From Paenibacillus lycopersici (GTDB taxonomy: Bacteria > Bacillota > Bacilli > Paenibacillales > Paenibacillaceae), in NCBI RefSeq assembly GCF_010119935.1, contig NZ_CP048209.1:1036001-1100000 (forward strand): a DNA stretch of 64,000 nt, in the 5' to 3' direction. The notes beneath the pieces were generated by a model. The model worked only from the letters and a program-made list of their open reading frames with translations, had not been told where the DNA came from and made no database searches. This document shows, one piece after another, positions 35,848 through 45,697 of this stretch (positions within the stretch are counted from its first letter, which is position 1; each line of letters opens with the position of its first letter). The position numbers were made by a program, and so were the translations under genes.

Positions 35848-35872
35848 AAAAAAAACCATCCAAAAGGGATGG
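35848..35872 (-). terminator. Terminator of the second recombinase gene
   Basis: On the minus strand CCATCC pairs with GGATGG across a short loop and is followed by eight T. It lies just after the stop at 35890. Confidence 0.85.
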
Positions 35873-35889
35873 CTTATCGGAGTAGGATA

Positions 35890-37131
35890 TCATCTTCGGT
35901 AAGGGCTAGTAGCGTCATTACGCGAATGCCCTAGTAGCTGTGAGCAATACTGATTTATCAGCCATCGCTTTTGACGTTTCAGCAACGACTGCGGATCGTA
36001 TTTCTGGACGAGTAAGCCATTCTTTTTGATGACTGGATTTAGCTTTGGATCGACACCGACAAATCGCATGATTTCATTGACTAGCCGCTCTTTGCTCCAT
36101 TTTCGCAACCGCTTTGTATACCATTGAAGTCCAGCCTTACGAAAATCATGGACTCCGCTATATTTGACCCCTCCATAGCTGGCGCAGCTCTTAACGAGAT
36201 GGCGAACGTGCTTTTCCGTCATTCGATGTCCCCAAATATTGGTTTGCGAGCTGGCTAAGTAAGGCTCTAACATTTTGAGCTTGTGAAGGGTGGCTTCCGG
36301 AACGGGGATTAGGCGAGGGCGGTTGTTTTTGTTTTGATTTTTCTTGTTCATGACAACGCAATTATTCTCGAAGTCAATCTGATCAAATGATATCTTTAGC
36401 ACTTCACTGATTCGAGGGCATGAATATAACAAAAGCTCCAGCAATGCTTGCTCGTAAATACTGTAATGCTTACCGCATTGCTTGACGATTACTTGGGCTT
36501 CACGAAGCGAATAACCTACGCCTCCGACGCTGCCGCGTCGTCGCTCTGCCTTTCGAGCGATTGGTATCATCTGCCGATGTTTTTCATTCACTAAACGAGA
36601 ATGTCCCTTGATACCGACTTTGACAGCCGATTCAGCCATCTTTTGAATAGCACTAACGTAAGCAGAGATGGTTTTAGCTGATCTGTCTTTTTCGATTAAT
36701 GCGTTTATATATTGACCGACCATGCGCGGTTTGATATCTCGTACTTGTTTTACGTTTTCGAAATTTTCGAAGCAGTATTTTAAAAATGTCCTGCATGATC
36801 TTTTATATCGATCATATGTAACGGATGACCAGATGCCTTCAACTCCGAGATTTCCGTTGCTTCCTTTTCTGGCATGATGCTTGGTCTGTTTACTGCTTGA
36901 GTGGCGCGTAACTTTCGAATTTGCGATAAAGAGCTTATCCAGATCGGTATGTAACCGAAGCAGCGCATGACGGCGATTGCTCGAAAGATGATCGATCCGA
37001 CGCTGTTTATCTGATATTTGGCTCTGTCTTTTTGGCTTGGATTGTTTTTTACGCCCGGTAAAATATTTCCCGTCGTATTTGGGCTGATTGGATAACGCCC
37101 GCATTAGAATGTCTTGATTCATTTCAATCAC
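35890..37131 (-). CDS. Second tyrosine recombinase, internal to the element
   Basis: A 413-residue tyrosine recombinase: core-binding domain at about 100-190, Arg in LLLYSCPRISEVLKI, then VHDFRKAGLQWY (HxxR box) and LLGHSRNDATSPYRR with the likely Tyr nucleophile. It lies mid-element, flanked by the hairpin region and the replication operon. It is not next to an att site, so it is more likely to resolve multimers, act on an internal site, or be left from another element. Confidence 0.8.
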   Translation of the reverse strand: MIEMNQDILMRALSNQPKYDGKYFTGRKKQSKPKRQSQISDKQRRIDHLSSNRRHALLRLHTDLDKLFIANSKVTRHSSSKQTKHHARKGSNGNLGVEGIWSSVTYDRYKRSCRTFLKYCFENFENVKQVRDIKPRMVGQYINALIEKDRSAKTISAYVSAIQKMAESAVKVGIKGHSRLVNEKHRQMIPIARKAERRRGSVGGVGYSLREAQVIVKQCGKHYSIYEQALLELLLYSCPRISEVLKISFDQIDFENNCVVMNKKNQNKNNRPRLIPVPEATLHKLKMLEPYLASSQTNIWGHRMTEKHVRHLVKSCASYGGVKYSGVHDFRKAGLQWYTKRLRKWSKERLVNEIMRFVGVDPKLNPVIKKNGLLVQKYDPQSLLKRQKRWLINQYCSQLLGHSRNDATSPYRR

Positions 37132-37718
37132 CTCTTTTCGCGGACATTATAACAGAAAATAAAGGCTTGTGTTAATTAGCCTACTATGCTGCGGCAAGCA
37201 ATTTGACATGGAGCCTCTACGGGCATGATTTCTCGCGAAAGCCGCGAAACATACTAACTTCGCGATGCTGATCAGCCTATCATGCCCGTCTCTCCATATA
37301 AAATCGTAGGTTCGGTCGTGACGTCGCCGTTTGCAATGAAGTAAAAATCTCCGACTAATTTAACAAGCATATCGCAAGCTACCATGCAGGAGTACAGTAA
37401 ACATACCCCCTCTACCTGCCTAATGATGAAATATCGCTCACGCGATACTTCATCAACGTCAGATAAAGGGGGCGTGAAATGCGGTTTTGTCGCTGCACGA
37501 CAAAACGAATGATCTGTACTATTCTGCTTCGACGCAACGACAAAAAGCATCTAGCCATTAGGCTACACGCTGCTCTTAAACCCTATGAATGATTATCTAA
37601 AGCAAGAGGCGATGCCTCCCATTGTTACAAGCCTTGCAGCTGCAAAGCTATCGTGGCGTGGTGACCAGGGTTCATTCATAAGGAGAAGGAACGAATGCGT
37701 TCCTTCATATTTCATTTC
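37132..37718. other. Hairpin-rich non-coding region, candidate origin or structured RNA
   Basis: A ~590-bp gap with no credible gene. Nested inverted repeats: ATGGAG..ACGGGCATGAT (37208-37229) with ATCATGCCCGT..CTCCAT (37279-37297), enclosing TCGCGAA/TTCGCGA; GATGAAATATCGC/GCGATACTTCATC (37425-37454) inside CCCCCT/AGGGGG (37406-37472); GTTTTGTCG/CGACAAAAC (37484-37506); TAGCC/GGCTA (37552-37565); GAAGGAACG/CGTTCCTTC (37685-37706). The last may end radC transcription. Confidence 0.55.
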
Positions 37719-38192
37719 TTACAGGAAGCCATGCTCCTTCATACTATAATAATTGCAATTTGAGACGATGACGGAGTCGATCAGTTCGATGCCAATGATT
37801 TCGCCAGCCTGCTTGATGCGCTCTGTGATCTTTAGGTCCTCAGGCGATGGATTGCAATCTGATGACGGATGGTTATGTGCGAATACGATACCAGCAGAAT
37901 TGGCGAGTATGGCGACCTTGAACACCTCACGCGGATGCACTAAAGCGGAGTTAAGGGTGCCAATCCCAATCGTCTGAATCGCATTCACCTTGTTTTTGGT
38001 ATCCAGGCATAGGAGAATACAATGCTCACGATCCTCATCGCCTATAAACATTCTAGCGATATCATAAGCATCCTGTGGCTTCCGTATGACGTTTGAAGGG
38101 TATGGTAATGTGGCTTCCTTGACCATTTTCAAACTGACGATACTTAGCCGTTTCATTCGTTGCGTTGGATTTGTTTCTTGAGTAAGTTGCAT
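37719..38192 (-). CDS. RadC-like JAB/MPN domain protein
   Basis: A 157-residue protein with the JAMM metal motif: HPREVFKVAI, then AHNHPSSDCNPSPEDLKITE, and an upstream Asp/Glu-rich strand. This short version, without the N-terminal HhH part, is the form common on mobile elements. Function in the element is uncertain. ATG 38192 follows GGAGGCTGC. Confidence 0.88.
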   Translation of the reverse strand: MQLTQETNPTQRMKRLSIVSLKMVKEATLPYPSNVIRKPQDAYDIARMFIGDEDREHCILLCLDTKNKVNAIQTIGIGTLNSALVHPREVFKVAILANSAGIVFAHNHPSSDCNPSPEDLKITERIKQAGEIIGIELIDSVIVSNCNYYSMKEHGFL

Positions 38193-38340
38193 TTATTATG
38201 CAGCCTCCATTGTTATATTTATTATCTTAGTAAGCTTGCAGATTACGAAATCTGCGCTGCACTCTGCTGCTACGAAACAGTCAAAGCTTATCTTGTCGTT
38301 AACGATCAAGATAATTTAAGCGGTATTTCGCCAGCATTAT

Positions 38341-38400
38341 AAAACCAAACAGAGGATTGTCAACAAAAAAGATTGACAACTGACTGTTTGGTTTTATCAT
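38341..38400 (+). promoter_or_regulatory. Promoter embedded in a double inverted repeat
   Basis: TTGACA (38373-38378) with 16-bp spacing to TATCAT (38395-38400). It sits in two nested inverted repeats: AAAACCAAACAG/CTGTTTGGTTTT (38341-38352 and 38384-38395) and TTGTCAA/TTGACAA (38357-38363 and 38373-38379). The palindromes overlap both promoter boxes, which suggests a repressor site. Confidence 0.65.
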
Positions 38401-38427
38401 TTAGGCACAGAAAAGAAGGTGATAAAT

Positions 38428-39459
38428 TTGTATCAATTTATAAAGGATTTGGAAAAAATAAAGTGCCCTCCGCTGCTTATTAAAGAACGTGATTTGGCTG
38501 CTGACAGTGCAATTCAAAGGAAGCTAAAGCTAGATGAGACAGACGTTCGTCCTGACTTTGCAAGGGAGTTGCTAGAGCAAGGCTATGCAATATTTCCGGT
38601 TTATAAGGATGATCGCATCCTGCCGCTCGGTTACGGTGCAAAATTTTGTAGCTATCGAGTAATTAACTACGGTGATGCCTGTGAAATTATTCAGGAGTAT
38701 GGAAGGCAGGAAGTGAATCCGCAGGATACGAGATATACGAAGCCGACAGCTGATGCAAGAGTACGAGGCTATCGATTTTTTTACGACAGAGCTGAGAGGC
38801 GCTATAAGCAGGAGAACAACGAAGAGAAGTGGCAACAGCGGTTAAGTGAGATAACGACGCTCAAAGAAAGCGAAGCTGTAACTGATTTGATCTGGCTGTT
38901 TTATGATTTTTATAAGGATTTCTGGATCAATCGAGTGCAATGCAGAAAAAGATTCAATTTGGACGACCAACCTTGCCATTTGGATTATATGGATTACATC
39001 TATTATCTTGATTGTCAGTTGGAGAATGTGAAGGCTTACATGCTGCTGCTTCGCATATTCAGCGAATTGGTTGAAGACGCATATCAAATGACCGTCCGAA
39101 TGGTGGAATCATTAGAGCAGTGTATTGAGCGATGCAGAAGTTATCTACATCGACAGGAGATAAATGATCATTTTAACAAAAAACATGATGCCTTGAACGG
39201 TAAGACAGTTGAGAAGCTATTTAAGCATATCGAGTTTTTGTTCAAGCCAGGTTACTTTGTCGATCCGTTGCAAGAAAAGCTATACCCTAATATTGGACAG
39301 GTTTACGATCGTGTTCAGTTGAGCAGAGTATACAATAGCGCAGAGACGCTGCGTGAGAAGCAGCAGAATATTATTGAGAAGGCAAAACGGGCATTTGAAT
39401 TACAAGGTAAAGTAGCAATTGAAAAACTGACTGATTATCCGGTTTATTTTGTGAATTGA
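38428..39459 (+). CDS. Unknown 343-residue protein
   Basis: No family recognised. A soluble, charged protein rich in Tyr, Arg and Glu, with predicted helical stretches (for example EWKRYTK-poor but QRKLKLDETDVRPDFARELL near residue 25) and no signal peptide, membrane segment, P-loop or zinc motif. TTG 38428 is chosen because AAGAAGGTGAT sits 5 bp upstream; GTG 38419 would fall inside that site. It has its own promoter and terminator, so it is a stand-alone cargo or regulatory gene of the element. Confidence 0.6.
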   Translation: MYQFIKDLEKIKCPPLLIKERDLAADSAIQRKLKLDETDVRPDFARELLEQGYAIFPVYKDDRILPLGYGAKFCSYRVINYGDACEIIQEYGRQEVNPQDTRYTKPTADARVRGYRFFYDRAERRYKQENNEEKWQQRLSEITTLKESEAVTDLIWLFYDFYKDFWINRVQCRKRFNLDDQPCHLDYMDYIYYLDCQLENVKAYMLLLRIFSELVEDAYQMTVRMVESLEQCIERCRSYLHRQEINDHFNKKHDALNGKTVEKLFKHIEFLFKPGYFVDPLQEKLYPNIGQVYDRVQLSRVYNSAETLREKQQNIIEKAKRAFELQGKVAIEKLTDYPVYFVN

Positions 39460-39543
39460 TGATTCTGCCATTTCTTATTTGTATCTATGAAGTCTACCTT
39501 CTCGTATAATAGATTCATACATTTGAACTTGCATTAAATGAGT

Positions 39544-39571
39544 AAAAGCCCTTTAGATATAGGGCTTTTTA
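39544..39571. terminator. Terminator after the unknown gene
   Basis: AAAAGCCCT at 39544 and AGGGCTTTTT at 39561 with loop TTAGATAT; T-run on the plus strand and A-run on the left make it bidirectional. Confidence 0.85.
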
Positions 39572-39665
39572 ACCATGTATGCAGGAGTAGGAATGATAGG
39601 TGTCGAAATAAGTGAAGATGTGGGTTACTCAGACCATTCCAGAACGATTGTTCCCTGACACGTAG

Positions 39666-39694
39666 TTGTCACTTAGGCTTTATTAGAATATACG
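39666..39694 (+). promoter_or_regulatory. Candidate hsd promoter
   Basis: TTGTCA (39666), 17-bp spacer, TATACG (39689), 28 bp before the hsdM start. Confidence 0.5.
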
Positions 39695-39721
39695 AAACAG
39701 ACGATGGAGGCAAACGTACCA

Positions 39722-41218
39722 ATGGCAAAAGAAAACCTGGTTACCAGTATGGAAGATAAATTATGGGCAGCAGCCGATAAGCTGAGAGGCAGTATTGCTT
39801 CTTCTAAATATAAAGATGTCGTACTAGGCATCATTTTTCTTAAATACATTTCGGATCGATTCGATCAGCGTTATAACGAGCTCGTTGCTGAAGGTGATGG
39901 ATTTGAAGATGATCGTGACGAATACGAACGTTTCAATGTATTTTACGTGCCTGAGAAAGCGCGCTGGAAGTACATTATTGAACATGCAACCAAACCGAAT
40001 ATTGGTCAGATAATAGACGAAGCTTTTATTGCAATTGAGAAAGAAAATAAAAATCTTGCAGGCGTGTTACCTAAGATTTACTCAGGTGCCGATATTGATC
40101 AGCGCAGAGTCGGCGAAGTCTTAATGGTATTCGAAAACTCGGATACGCTTCTTATTGAAGAAGATGCGCTGGGTCGCGTTTACGAATATTTTCTCGGCAA
40201 ATTTGCCTTTATGCTCGGGCAAGGTGGGGGAGAGTTCTATACGCCAAGCAGCGTCGTAAAACTGCTTGTCGAGATGATCGAACCGTTCGAGGGGACGATT
40301 TATGATCCCTGCTGCGGCTCGGGTGGCATGTTTGTACAAGCGCAGAAGTTCGTAAAAGCGCACGGCGGCAACGCCTTCAACTTATCCGTATATGGTCAAG
40401 AGCTGAACGCGGAAACGCGGCGACTTGCGACGATGAACCTTGCCATTCGTGGGATCGAAGCCAATCTCGGCAGCACGCATGATGATACTTTCCATAGCGA
40501 TCAGTTTAAAGACGAAAAATTTGATTACATTCTTGCTAACCCGCCGTTTAATATTAGCGACTGGGGACAAGAGAGTTTGCTTGTAGACAACCGTTGGAAA
40601 TGGGGTGTTCCGGCAAAAGGAAATGCGAACTACGCATGGTTATCTCATATGATCATGAAGCTGAAGCCGACTAAAGGCGTTGCCGGAATCGTATTGGCGA
40701 ACGGCTCTTTGTCTTCTCAAACGACCGGGGAGGGAAATATTCGTGCACAATTTATTGAAGAAGATTTGGTGGATTGCATTGTAGCGTTGCCAGATAAACT
40801 GTTCTTTACGACAGGTATCCCGGTTTGTTTGTGGTTCCTTCGCCGCGGCAAGAAGCGCAAAGGCGAGGTATTGTTTATCGATGCGCGTGATAAAGGTACA
40901 ATGATCAGCCGTAAGCTGCGCGAGCTGGAAGAGACGGATATTTTTCTGATTGCAGATACCTACCATAAGTGGTTGAAAAATGACGGGTATGAAGATGAAG
41001 TTGGATTCTGCAAGTCGGCAAGTCTTGAGGAAATCCAAAAACATGACAATGTACTGACACCAGGTCGCTATGTTGGTGTAAAAGAGATTGAAGATAACGA
41101 ACCATTCGAAGAAAAGATGGAGAAGCTTGTATCCGAACTGGCTGATCTAATGGCAGAGTCTTCTGTCCTGGACGAAAAGATAAAGAAGAGTCTGGGGGCT
41201 ATTGGGTATGAATTCTGA
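39722..41218 (+). CDS. hsdM: Type I restriction-modification methyltransferase subunit HsdM
   Basis: N6-adenine DNA methyltransferase subunit of 498 residues. N-terminal helical domain with WAAADKLRGSI, then SAM motif YDPCCGSGGMFVQAQKF near residue 197, and catalytic motif ILANPPFNISDW near residue 278. ATG 39722 is preferred over an in-frame ATG at 39704, since GGAGG at 39706 lies between them. The hsdS gene overlaps its 3' end. Confidence 0.95.
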   Translation: MAKENLVTSMEDKLWAAADKLRGSIASSKYKDVVLGIIFLKYISDRFDQRYNELVAEGDGFEDDRDEYERFNVFYVPEKARWKYIIEHATKPNIGQIIDEAFIAIEKENKNLAGVLPKIYSGADIDQRRVGEVLMVFENSDTLLIEEDALGRVYEYFLGKFAFMLGQGGGEFYTPSSVVKLLVEMIEPFEGTIYDPCCGSGGMFVQAQKFVKAHGGNAFNLSVYGQELNAETRRLATMNLAIRGIEANLGSTHDDTFHSDQFKDEKFDYILANPPFNISDWGQESLLVDNRWKWGVPAKGNANYAWLSHMIMKLKPTKGVAGIVLANGSLSSQTTGEGNIRAQFIEEDLVDCIVALPDKLFFTTGIPVCLWFLRRGKKRKGEVLFIDARDKGTMISRKLRELEETDIFLIADTYHKWLKNDGYEDEVGFCKSASLEEIQKHDNVLTPGRYVGVKEIEDNEPFEEKMEKLVSELADLMAESSVLDEKIKKSLGAIGYEF

Positions 41219-42494
41219 ATTAATGAAGCTAAGTGAAGTAACGACTAAGATCGGAAGTGGTGCTACTCCAAGAGGAGGAAAAGAAGCATATTATAGTACA
41301 GGAATTTCACTCATAAGAAGTCAAAATGTACTTGATTTTAAATTCAGTTATGATGGCTTAGCGTTTATCGATGAAACCCAAGCTCATGATTTAAGAAATG
41401 TTACTGTTGAGGCAGATGATGTACTGTTAAACATTACCGGCGACTCTGTGGCACGGTGTTGTATGCCTGATAAGAGCGTAATTCCTGCACGAGTAAATCA
41501 ACATGTAGCAATAATTAGAACAGATCCGGATCTTGCACACTCAAAATTCGTTATGTATGCACTATTAAACCCTTTGGCAAAAAAGAGTCTCTTATCGTTG
41601 GCTTCACATGGAGGAACAAGGAATGCCCTAACAAAAGCAATGATAGAGAATTTTGAGATATCACTTCCTCAAATTGACATACAAAAAAAGATATCTTCAA
41701 TATTATCAGTCCTCGACGAAAAAATAGAACTCAACAATCAGATGAACAAAGTCCTCGAACAAATGGCTCAGGTTATCTTTAAGCAATGGTTCGTTGATTT
41801 TGAGTTTCAAAATGAAAATGGTGAACCTTATAGATCGAGTGGCGGCGAGATGGAATGGAATGAGGAATTAGGAAAAGAGATTCCTGAAGGCTGGAGAGCT
41901 TCAAATCTTGAAGATTATTGCGAAGTAATAACTGATGGTGCTCATTATTCACCTAAAGAAGTTGATGATGGTTTTCCAATCGCGACTGTAAAGAATATGA
42001 GCGAGTATGGAATTGAAATTAATGAATGCAAAAGAATTTCAATAGAGGATTATAATCTGTTAGTTCATAATGGATGCAGACCCATTAAAGGAGATGTTCT
42101 TTTCTCGAAGGATGGGACTATCGGAAGGGTATTAAATGTGCTAAGAGATGAAGAATATGTTTTATTGTCTTCGATTGCTATTTTACGAGCTAAAACTCAA
42201 TATTCTTCAATTTATTTAGGAATATTATTAAAACTTCCATCAACATTAAAAATGATTAAGGATGGGTTTGTAAGTGGGTCAGCTCTTCCTAGGGTTGTAT
42301 TAAAAGATTTTAGAAGAGCCCCTATCCTTATACCTCAAAATGTGATTTTAAATAAGTTCGACCATATAATAGGGGATCTGATTTTGAAAATTAAACAAAA
42401 TTATGATTTAAACCAAAGGATGTCTGGTCTCCGTGACACACTTCTGCCCAAATTAATGTCTGGAGAAATCGACGTTTCGGAGATCGACTTATAA
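41208..42494 (+). CDS. hsdS: Type I restriction specificity subunit HsdS
   Basis: Target-recognition subunit of 428 residues: two variable TRDs (about 1-150 and 225-370), separated by the conserved helix with IQKKISSILSVLDEKIELNN and FKQWFVDFEF, and closing with a second conserved helix and LMSGEIDVSEIDL. ATG 41208 overlaps hsdM by 11 bp; a TTG six bases earlier is less likely. No inverted second hsdS is present, so no phase-variable shuffling is evident. Confidence 0.93.
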   Translation: MNSELMKLSEVTTKIGSGATPRGGKEAYYSTGISLIRSQNVLDFKFSYDGLAFIDETQAHDLRNVTVEADDVLLNITGDSVARCCMPDKSVIPARVNQHVAIIRTDPDLAHSKFVMYALLNPLAKKSLLSLASHGGTRNALTKAMIENFEISLPQIDIQKKISSILSVLDEKIELNNQMNKVLEQMAQVIFKQWFVDFEFQNENGEPYRSSGGEMEWNEELGKEIPEGWRASNLEDYCEVITDGAHYSPKEVDDGFPIATVKNMSEYGIEINECKRISIEDYNLLVHNGCRPIKGDVLFSKDGTIGRVLNVLRDEEYVLLSSIAILRAKTQYSSIYLGILLKLPSTLKMIKDGFVSGSALPRVVLKDFRRAPILIPQNVILNKFDHIIGDLILKIKQNYDLNQRMSGLRDTLLPKLMSGEIDVSEIDL

Positions 42495-42512
42495 CAGATT
42501 GGCGGTGAAAAA

Positions 42513-45500
42513 ATGTTTACGGAAGATAGCCTTGAATCGGTCGTTCTTGAATTGTTGCAAAATGATCTAAATTATAAAGTTCAGAATGGCTATGAACTAA
42601 ATCGTGATTTCCATACAGTATTGTTGGAGGATGATTTGCGTGAAACGTTGTACACGCTCAACCCAACGCTATCGGAAGAAGTAATCGAAGCAGCGCTTCG
42701 CAAGCTTCAATATATCGATGACGCTAGTCTAATCGGAGCGAATCAATTGTTTCACCGCTATCTCATTGAAGGCGTGAAGATTGAGGTGTACGGGGAGGAC
42801 GTTCCTTCCCGTATCGTTCGCGTTATCGATTTCGAGCGACCGAGCAACAATTGCTTTAAGGCAATCAATCAATTTACGGTAATTTATAAAGCTGAGAAAC
42901 GTCCGGATGTTGTTGTATTTGTGAACGGGTTGCCGCTTGTTGTCATTGAACTGAAATCTGCGGTGCGTGAAGATGCTACGATCCATGATGGTTATTTGCA
43001 AATCAAGACATATCAAGATGTCATCAAACCGCTGTTCCATTACAATGCATTCAGCATTATTAGTGACGGCGTCAACGCACGTTTCGGATCTATTACAGCG
43101 GATTACGACCGTTACATGCAATGGAAGCAGGTAGATCGGCACTCACCTATTGTTGATGAACCGCATATTGCTCAAATCGGTACTCTTCTTAAAGGGCTGC
43201 TGAACAAGGAACAACTGCTTGATATTATTCGGAATTTCAGTTTTTTTGCTGGTGGAAAAGCGAAAATCATATCCGGCTACCATCAGTATTTCGGAATGAA
43301 CAAAGCGATTGATAGCGTCGTTCAGGCTGTGGATGGCGATAAACGGGGCGGTGTCGTGTGGCATACGCAGGGATCCGGCAAGTCGTATTCAATGGTATTC
43401 CTTTCTGCGGGACTTGTTGCCAGGTTAAACAACCCGACTATCGTCGTCGTAACAGACCGGAACGATCTCGATGAGCAAATTCATGGAACATTCAGCAGCG
43501 CGGCGGATTTCTTGCGCCAAGCGCCTGTTCGTGCAGAATCGAGAGAGAACCTAATCGAGCTGCTGGAGCATCGTTCGGTTGGGGGTATTATCTTCACGAC
43601 GATTCAGAAGTTTACTGAAGAAACAGGATTGCTCTCAAATCGTCATGATATTATCGTTATCGCCGATGAAGCTCATCGCTCACAGTATGGAATCGATCCC
43701 GACATTCGGATCGATAAAAAGACGCTGGAAGCCGAGCTTGTATATGGCTATGCCAAGTATTTACGTGACGCTTTGCCGAATGCGACTTTTATCGGATTTA
43801 CTGGTACGCCGATCGATTCGCATGACAAATCGACTATTGGCGTGTTTGGTGAACTTATTGACGTATATGATATGACCCAGGCGAAGTTGGATGGCGCAAC
43901 GGTTGATTTGCATTACGAGAATCGTCTTGCCAAAGTGCATTTGGATGAGGGCATTCTGGATCAAATCGACAAAGAGGTTGCAAGCATAGAGGCGCAAGGG
44001 CTAACGCCAGAGAAGATTGAAAAGCTGAAGAAAGACCTGGTCACGATGGAGGCGGTCATTGGTGACGAAGATCGGCTGAATCTCGTCGTAGATGATATTT
44101 TAGCCCATTATGAAATCCGCAAGCACATGCTCAAAGGCAAAGCAATGATTGTTGCCTATTCCCGTAAAATTGCATACCGCATTTATCAGTTGATTAAAGA
44201 GAAGTCACCGGAAATGGCGAATCAGATCGGGCTTGTCATGACGGACAGCAATAAAGACGAACAAGAGATGCGTGACGTTGTCGGCAACAAACAGCACCGA
44301 GTGACGCTCGCTAATCAATTCAAGGATGAGAACAGCCAGCTTAAAATTGCGATCGTCGTTGATATGTGGCTTACCGGCTTCGATGTGCCTTGTCTTGATA
44401 CGATGTACATCGATAAGATCATGAAAGAGCATAATCTGATGCAAGCCGTTGCCAGGGTTAATCGTGTGTACAAAAATAAGCAGGCTGGATTGATCGTTGA
44501 TTATATCGGGCTCAGCAAGTATTTGAAGGAAGCGCTCAATACTTATACAAGCCGTGATAAAAACAGTATTCCAGAGATCGATAAAGCCAAGGAAATCCTG
44601 ATGACGGAAGTTGAAATATTGGAAGGAATGTTCCACGGATTCGAATTCAGCAAGTATATGAACGCGACTCCGAAAGAACGCTTTGAACTCATTCAAGATG
44701 GCGTAGAGCATGTTCTGAAAGAACGGGCGAAGGAAGTGTTTTTAAAACACGTTGCTCGGCTACAGAGCGCATATAACATCTGTGCAACGGCACTTGATTT
44801 TTCGGTGCGTGTACAAGTGAGCTTCTTTATGGCGGTGAAGTCGTTTATCGTTAAGGTTGAGCGAGATGGAATGCCGGATGTGGAAGCTTTTAAGAAAAAA
44901 ATAACCGCGATGATCGAGCAGGCGATAATTAAAGACGGGGACGAAGTCGTTTCGATTTCTGCCAAGAAAGAAAAAAGTCTTCTGTCCGTCGAAAATTTGC
45001 AGAAGATTATGGCGATGAAACGCAAGAACATTGCGGCTACGATCCTGAAAAAACTGATTGATGATAAAATCAAATGGTTTGAGAAGACAAACATCGTTCG
45101 ATCTGGATTTTTCTCAGAAAAGCTGAAGAACATCGTAGAGCGTTATAATCAGGTTGAAGACATTAACGTAATGATTACGCAGATGATTGATATCGCCAAA
45201 GAAATTGAAGCTGCAATCAATGAAGGCGTCGACTTGCAGCTAACGCCTGAGGAACAAGCATTTTACGATGCGCTTGCGAAGCCGGGGTTGGTTAAGGAAC
45301 ACTATCAGTCCGATGTACTTCGTGAGATGGCGAAAAAGCTTCTTCAACTCATTGTCGATAATAAAACGCCTGACTGGTACAAGCGGAATGACGCGAAAGC
45401 CAATATGCGCTCCCTAATAAAGCGGCTGTTGAAGGAGTTTAAGTATCCACCGGAAGAGATCCCTGGTGCAATCGATCTCGTGATTAAACAGGCGGAGTTG

Positions 45501-45587
45501 CAGATGAAGCATAGCTACTATAATGCTCCAGCAGATCGTAGCTATTATCAAATTGCCGCTGATGGAAAAGGTATCTATGAGGTATAA
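42513..45587 (+). CDS. hsdR: Type I restriction endonuclease HsdR
   Basis: Translocase-nuclease subunit of 1024 residues. N-terminal PD-(D/E)xK nuclease: RPDVVVFVNGLPLVVIELKS. SF2 helicase motifs follow: VWHTQGSGKSYSMV (Walker A), IVIADEAHRSQ (DEAH), FIGFTGTPI, and VDMWLTGFDVPCLDTMYIDK. All active-site residues are intact, so the enzyme should work. A terminator lies 57 bp after the stop, inside the apparent 5' extension of the next frame. Confidence 0.95.
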   Translation: MFTEDSLESVVLELLQNDLNYKVQNGYELNRDFHTVLLEDDLRETLYTLNPTLSEEVIEAALRKLQYIDDASLIGANQLFHRYLIEGVKIEVYGEDVPSRIVRVIDFERPSNNCFKAINQFTVIYKAEKRPDVVVFVNGLPLVVIELKSAVREDATIHDGYLQIKTYQDVIKPLFHYNAFSIISDGVNARFGSITADYDRYMQWKQVDRHSPIVDEPHIAQIGTLLKGLLNKEQLLDIIRNFSFFAGGKAKIISGYHQYFGMNKAIDSVVQAVDGDKRGGVVWHTQGSGKSYSMVFLSAGLVARLNNPTIVVVTDRNDLDEQIHGTFSSAADFLRQAPVRAESRENLIELLEHRSVGGIIFTTIQKFTEETGLLSNRHDIIVIADEAHRSQYGIDPDIRIDKKTLEAELVYGYAKYLRDALPNATFIGFTGTPIDSHDKSTIGVFGELIDVYDMTQAKLDGATVDLHYENRLAKVHLDEGILDQIDKEVASIEAQGLTPEKIEKLKKDLVTMEAVIGDEDRLNLVVDDILAHYEIRKHMLKGKAMIVAYSRKIAYRIYQLIKEKSPEMANQIGLVMTDSNKDEQEMRDVVGNKQHRVTLANQFKDENSQLKIAIVVDMWLTGFDVPCLDTMYIDKIMKEHNLMQAVARVNRVYKNKQAGLIVDYIGLSKYLKEALNTYTSRDKNSIPEIDKAKEILMTEVEILEGMFHGFEFSKYMNATPKERFELIQDGVEHVLKERAKEVFLKHVARLQSAYNICATALDFSVRVQVSFFMAVKSFIVKVERDGMPDVEAFKKKITAMIEQAIIKDGDEVVSISAKKEKSLLSVENLQKIMAMKRKNIAATILKKLIDDKIKWFEKTNIVRSGFFSEKLKNIVERYNQVEDINVMITQMIDIAKEIEAAINEGVDLQLTPEEQAFYDALAKPGLVKEHYQSDVLREMAKKLLQLIVDNKTPDWYKRNDAKANMRSLIKRLLKEFKYPPEEIPGAIDLVIKQAELQMKHSYYNAPADRSYYQIAADGKGIYEV

Positions 45588-45644
45588 TGAATGACAGCGG
45601 TACTTACGAATTATCAAATAGATATGACATCGTAGATGGACTTG

Positions 45645-45674
45645 AGCTGAAGGGCAGATACCTTCAGCTTTTTT
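45645..45674 (+). terminator. Terminator of the hsd operon
   Basis: AGCTGAAGG, loop GCAGATA, CCTTCAGCT, then TTTTTT. It lies between hsdR and the true start of the next gene, showing that the next gene's frame upstream of 45698 is not translated. Confidence 0.85.
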
Positions 45675-45697
45675 ATACTAATTTAGGAGAGATGACC

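Noticed and set aside
37425..37506. Possible CRISPR repeats from the repeated hairpins
   Set aside because: The stems differ in sequence and spacing; there is no regular repeat-spacer pattern here or elsewhere in the window.
37272..37550. 92-residue frame on the minus strand in the hairpin region
   Set aside because: Coincides with strong inverted repeats, has no ribosome binding site and an unnatural composition.
41208..42494. Phase-variable hsdS shuffling by the nearby tyrosine recombinase
   Set aside because: No second or inverted hsdS fragment is present within the element.
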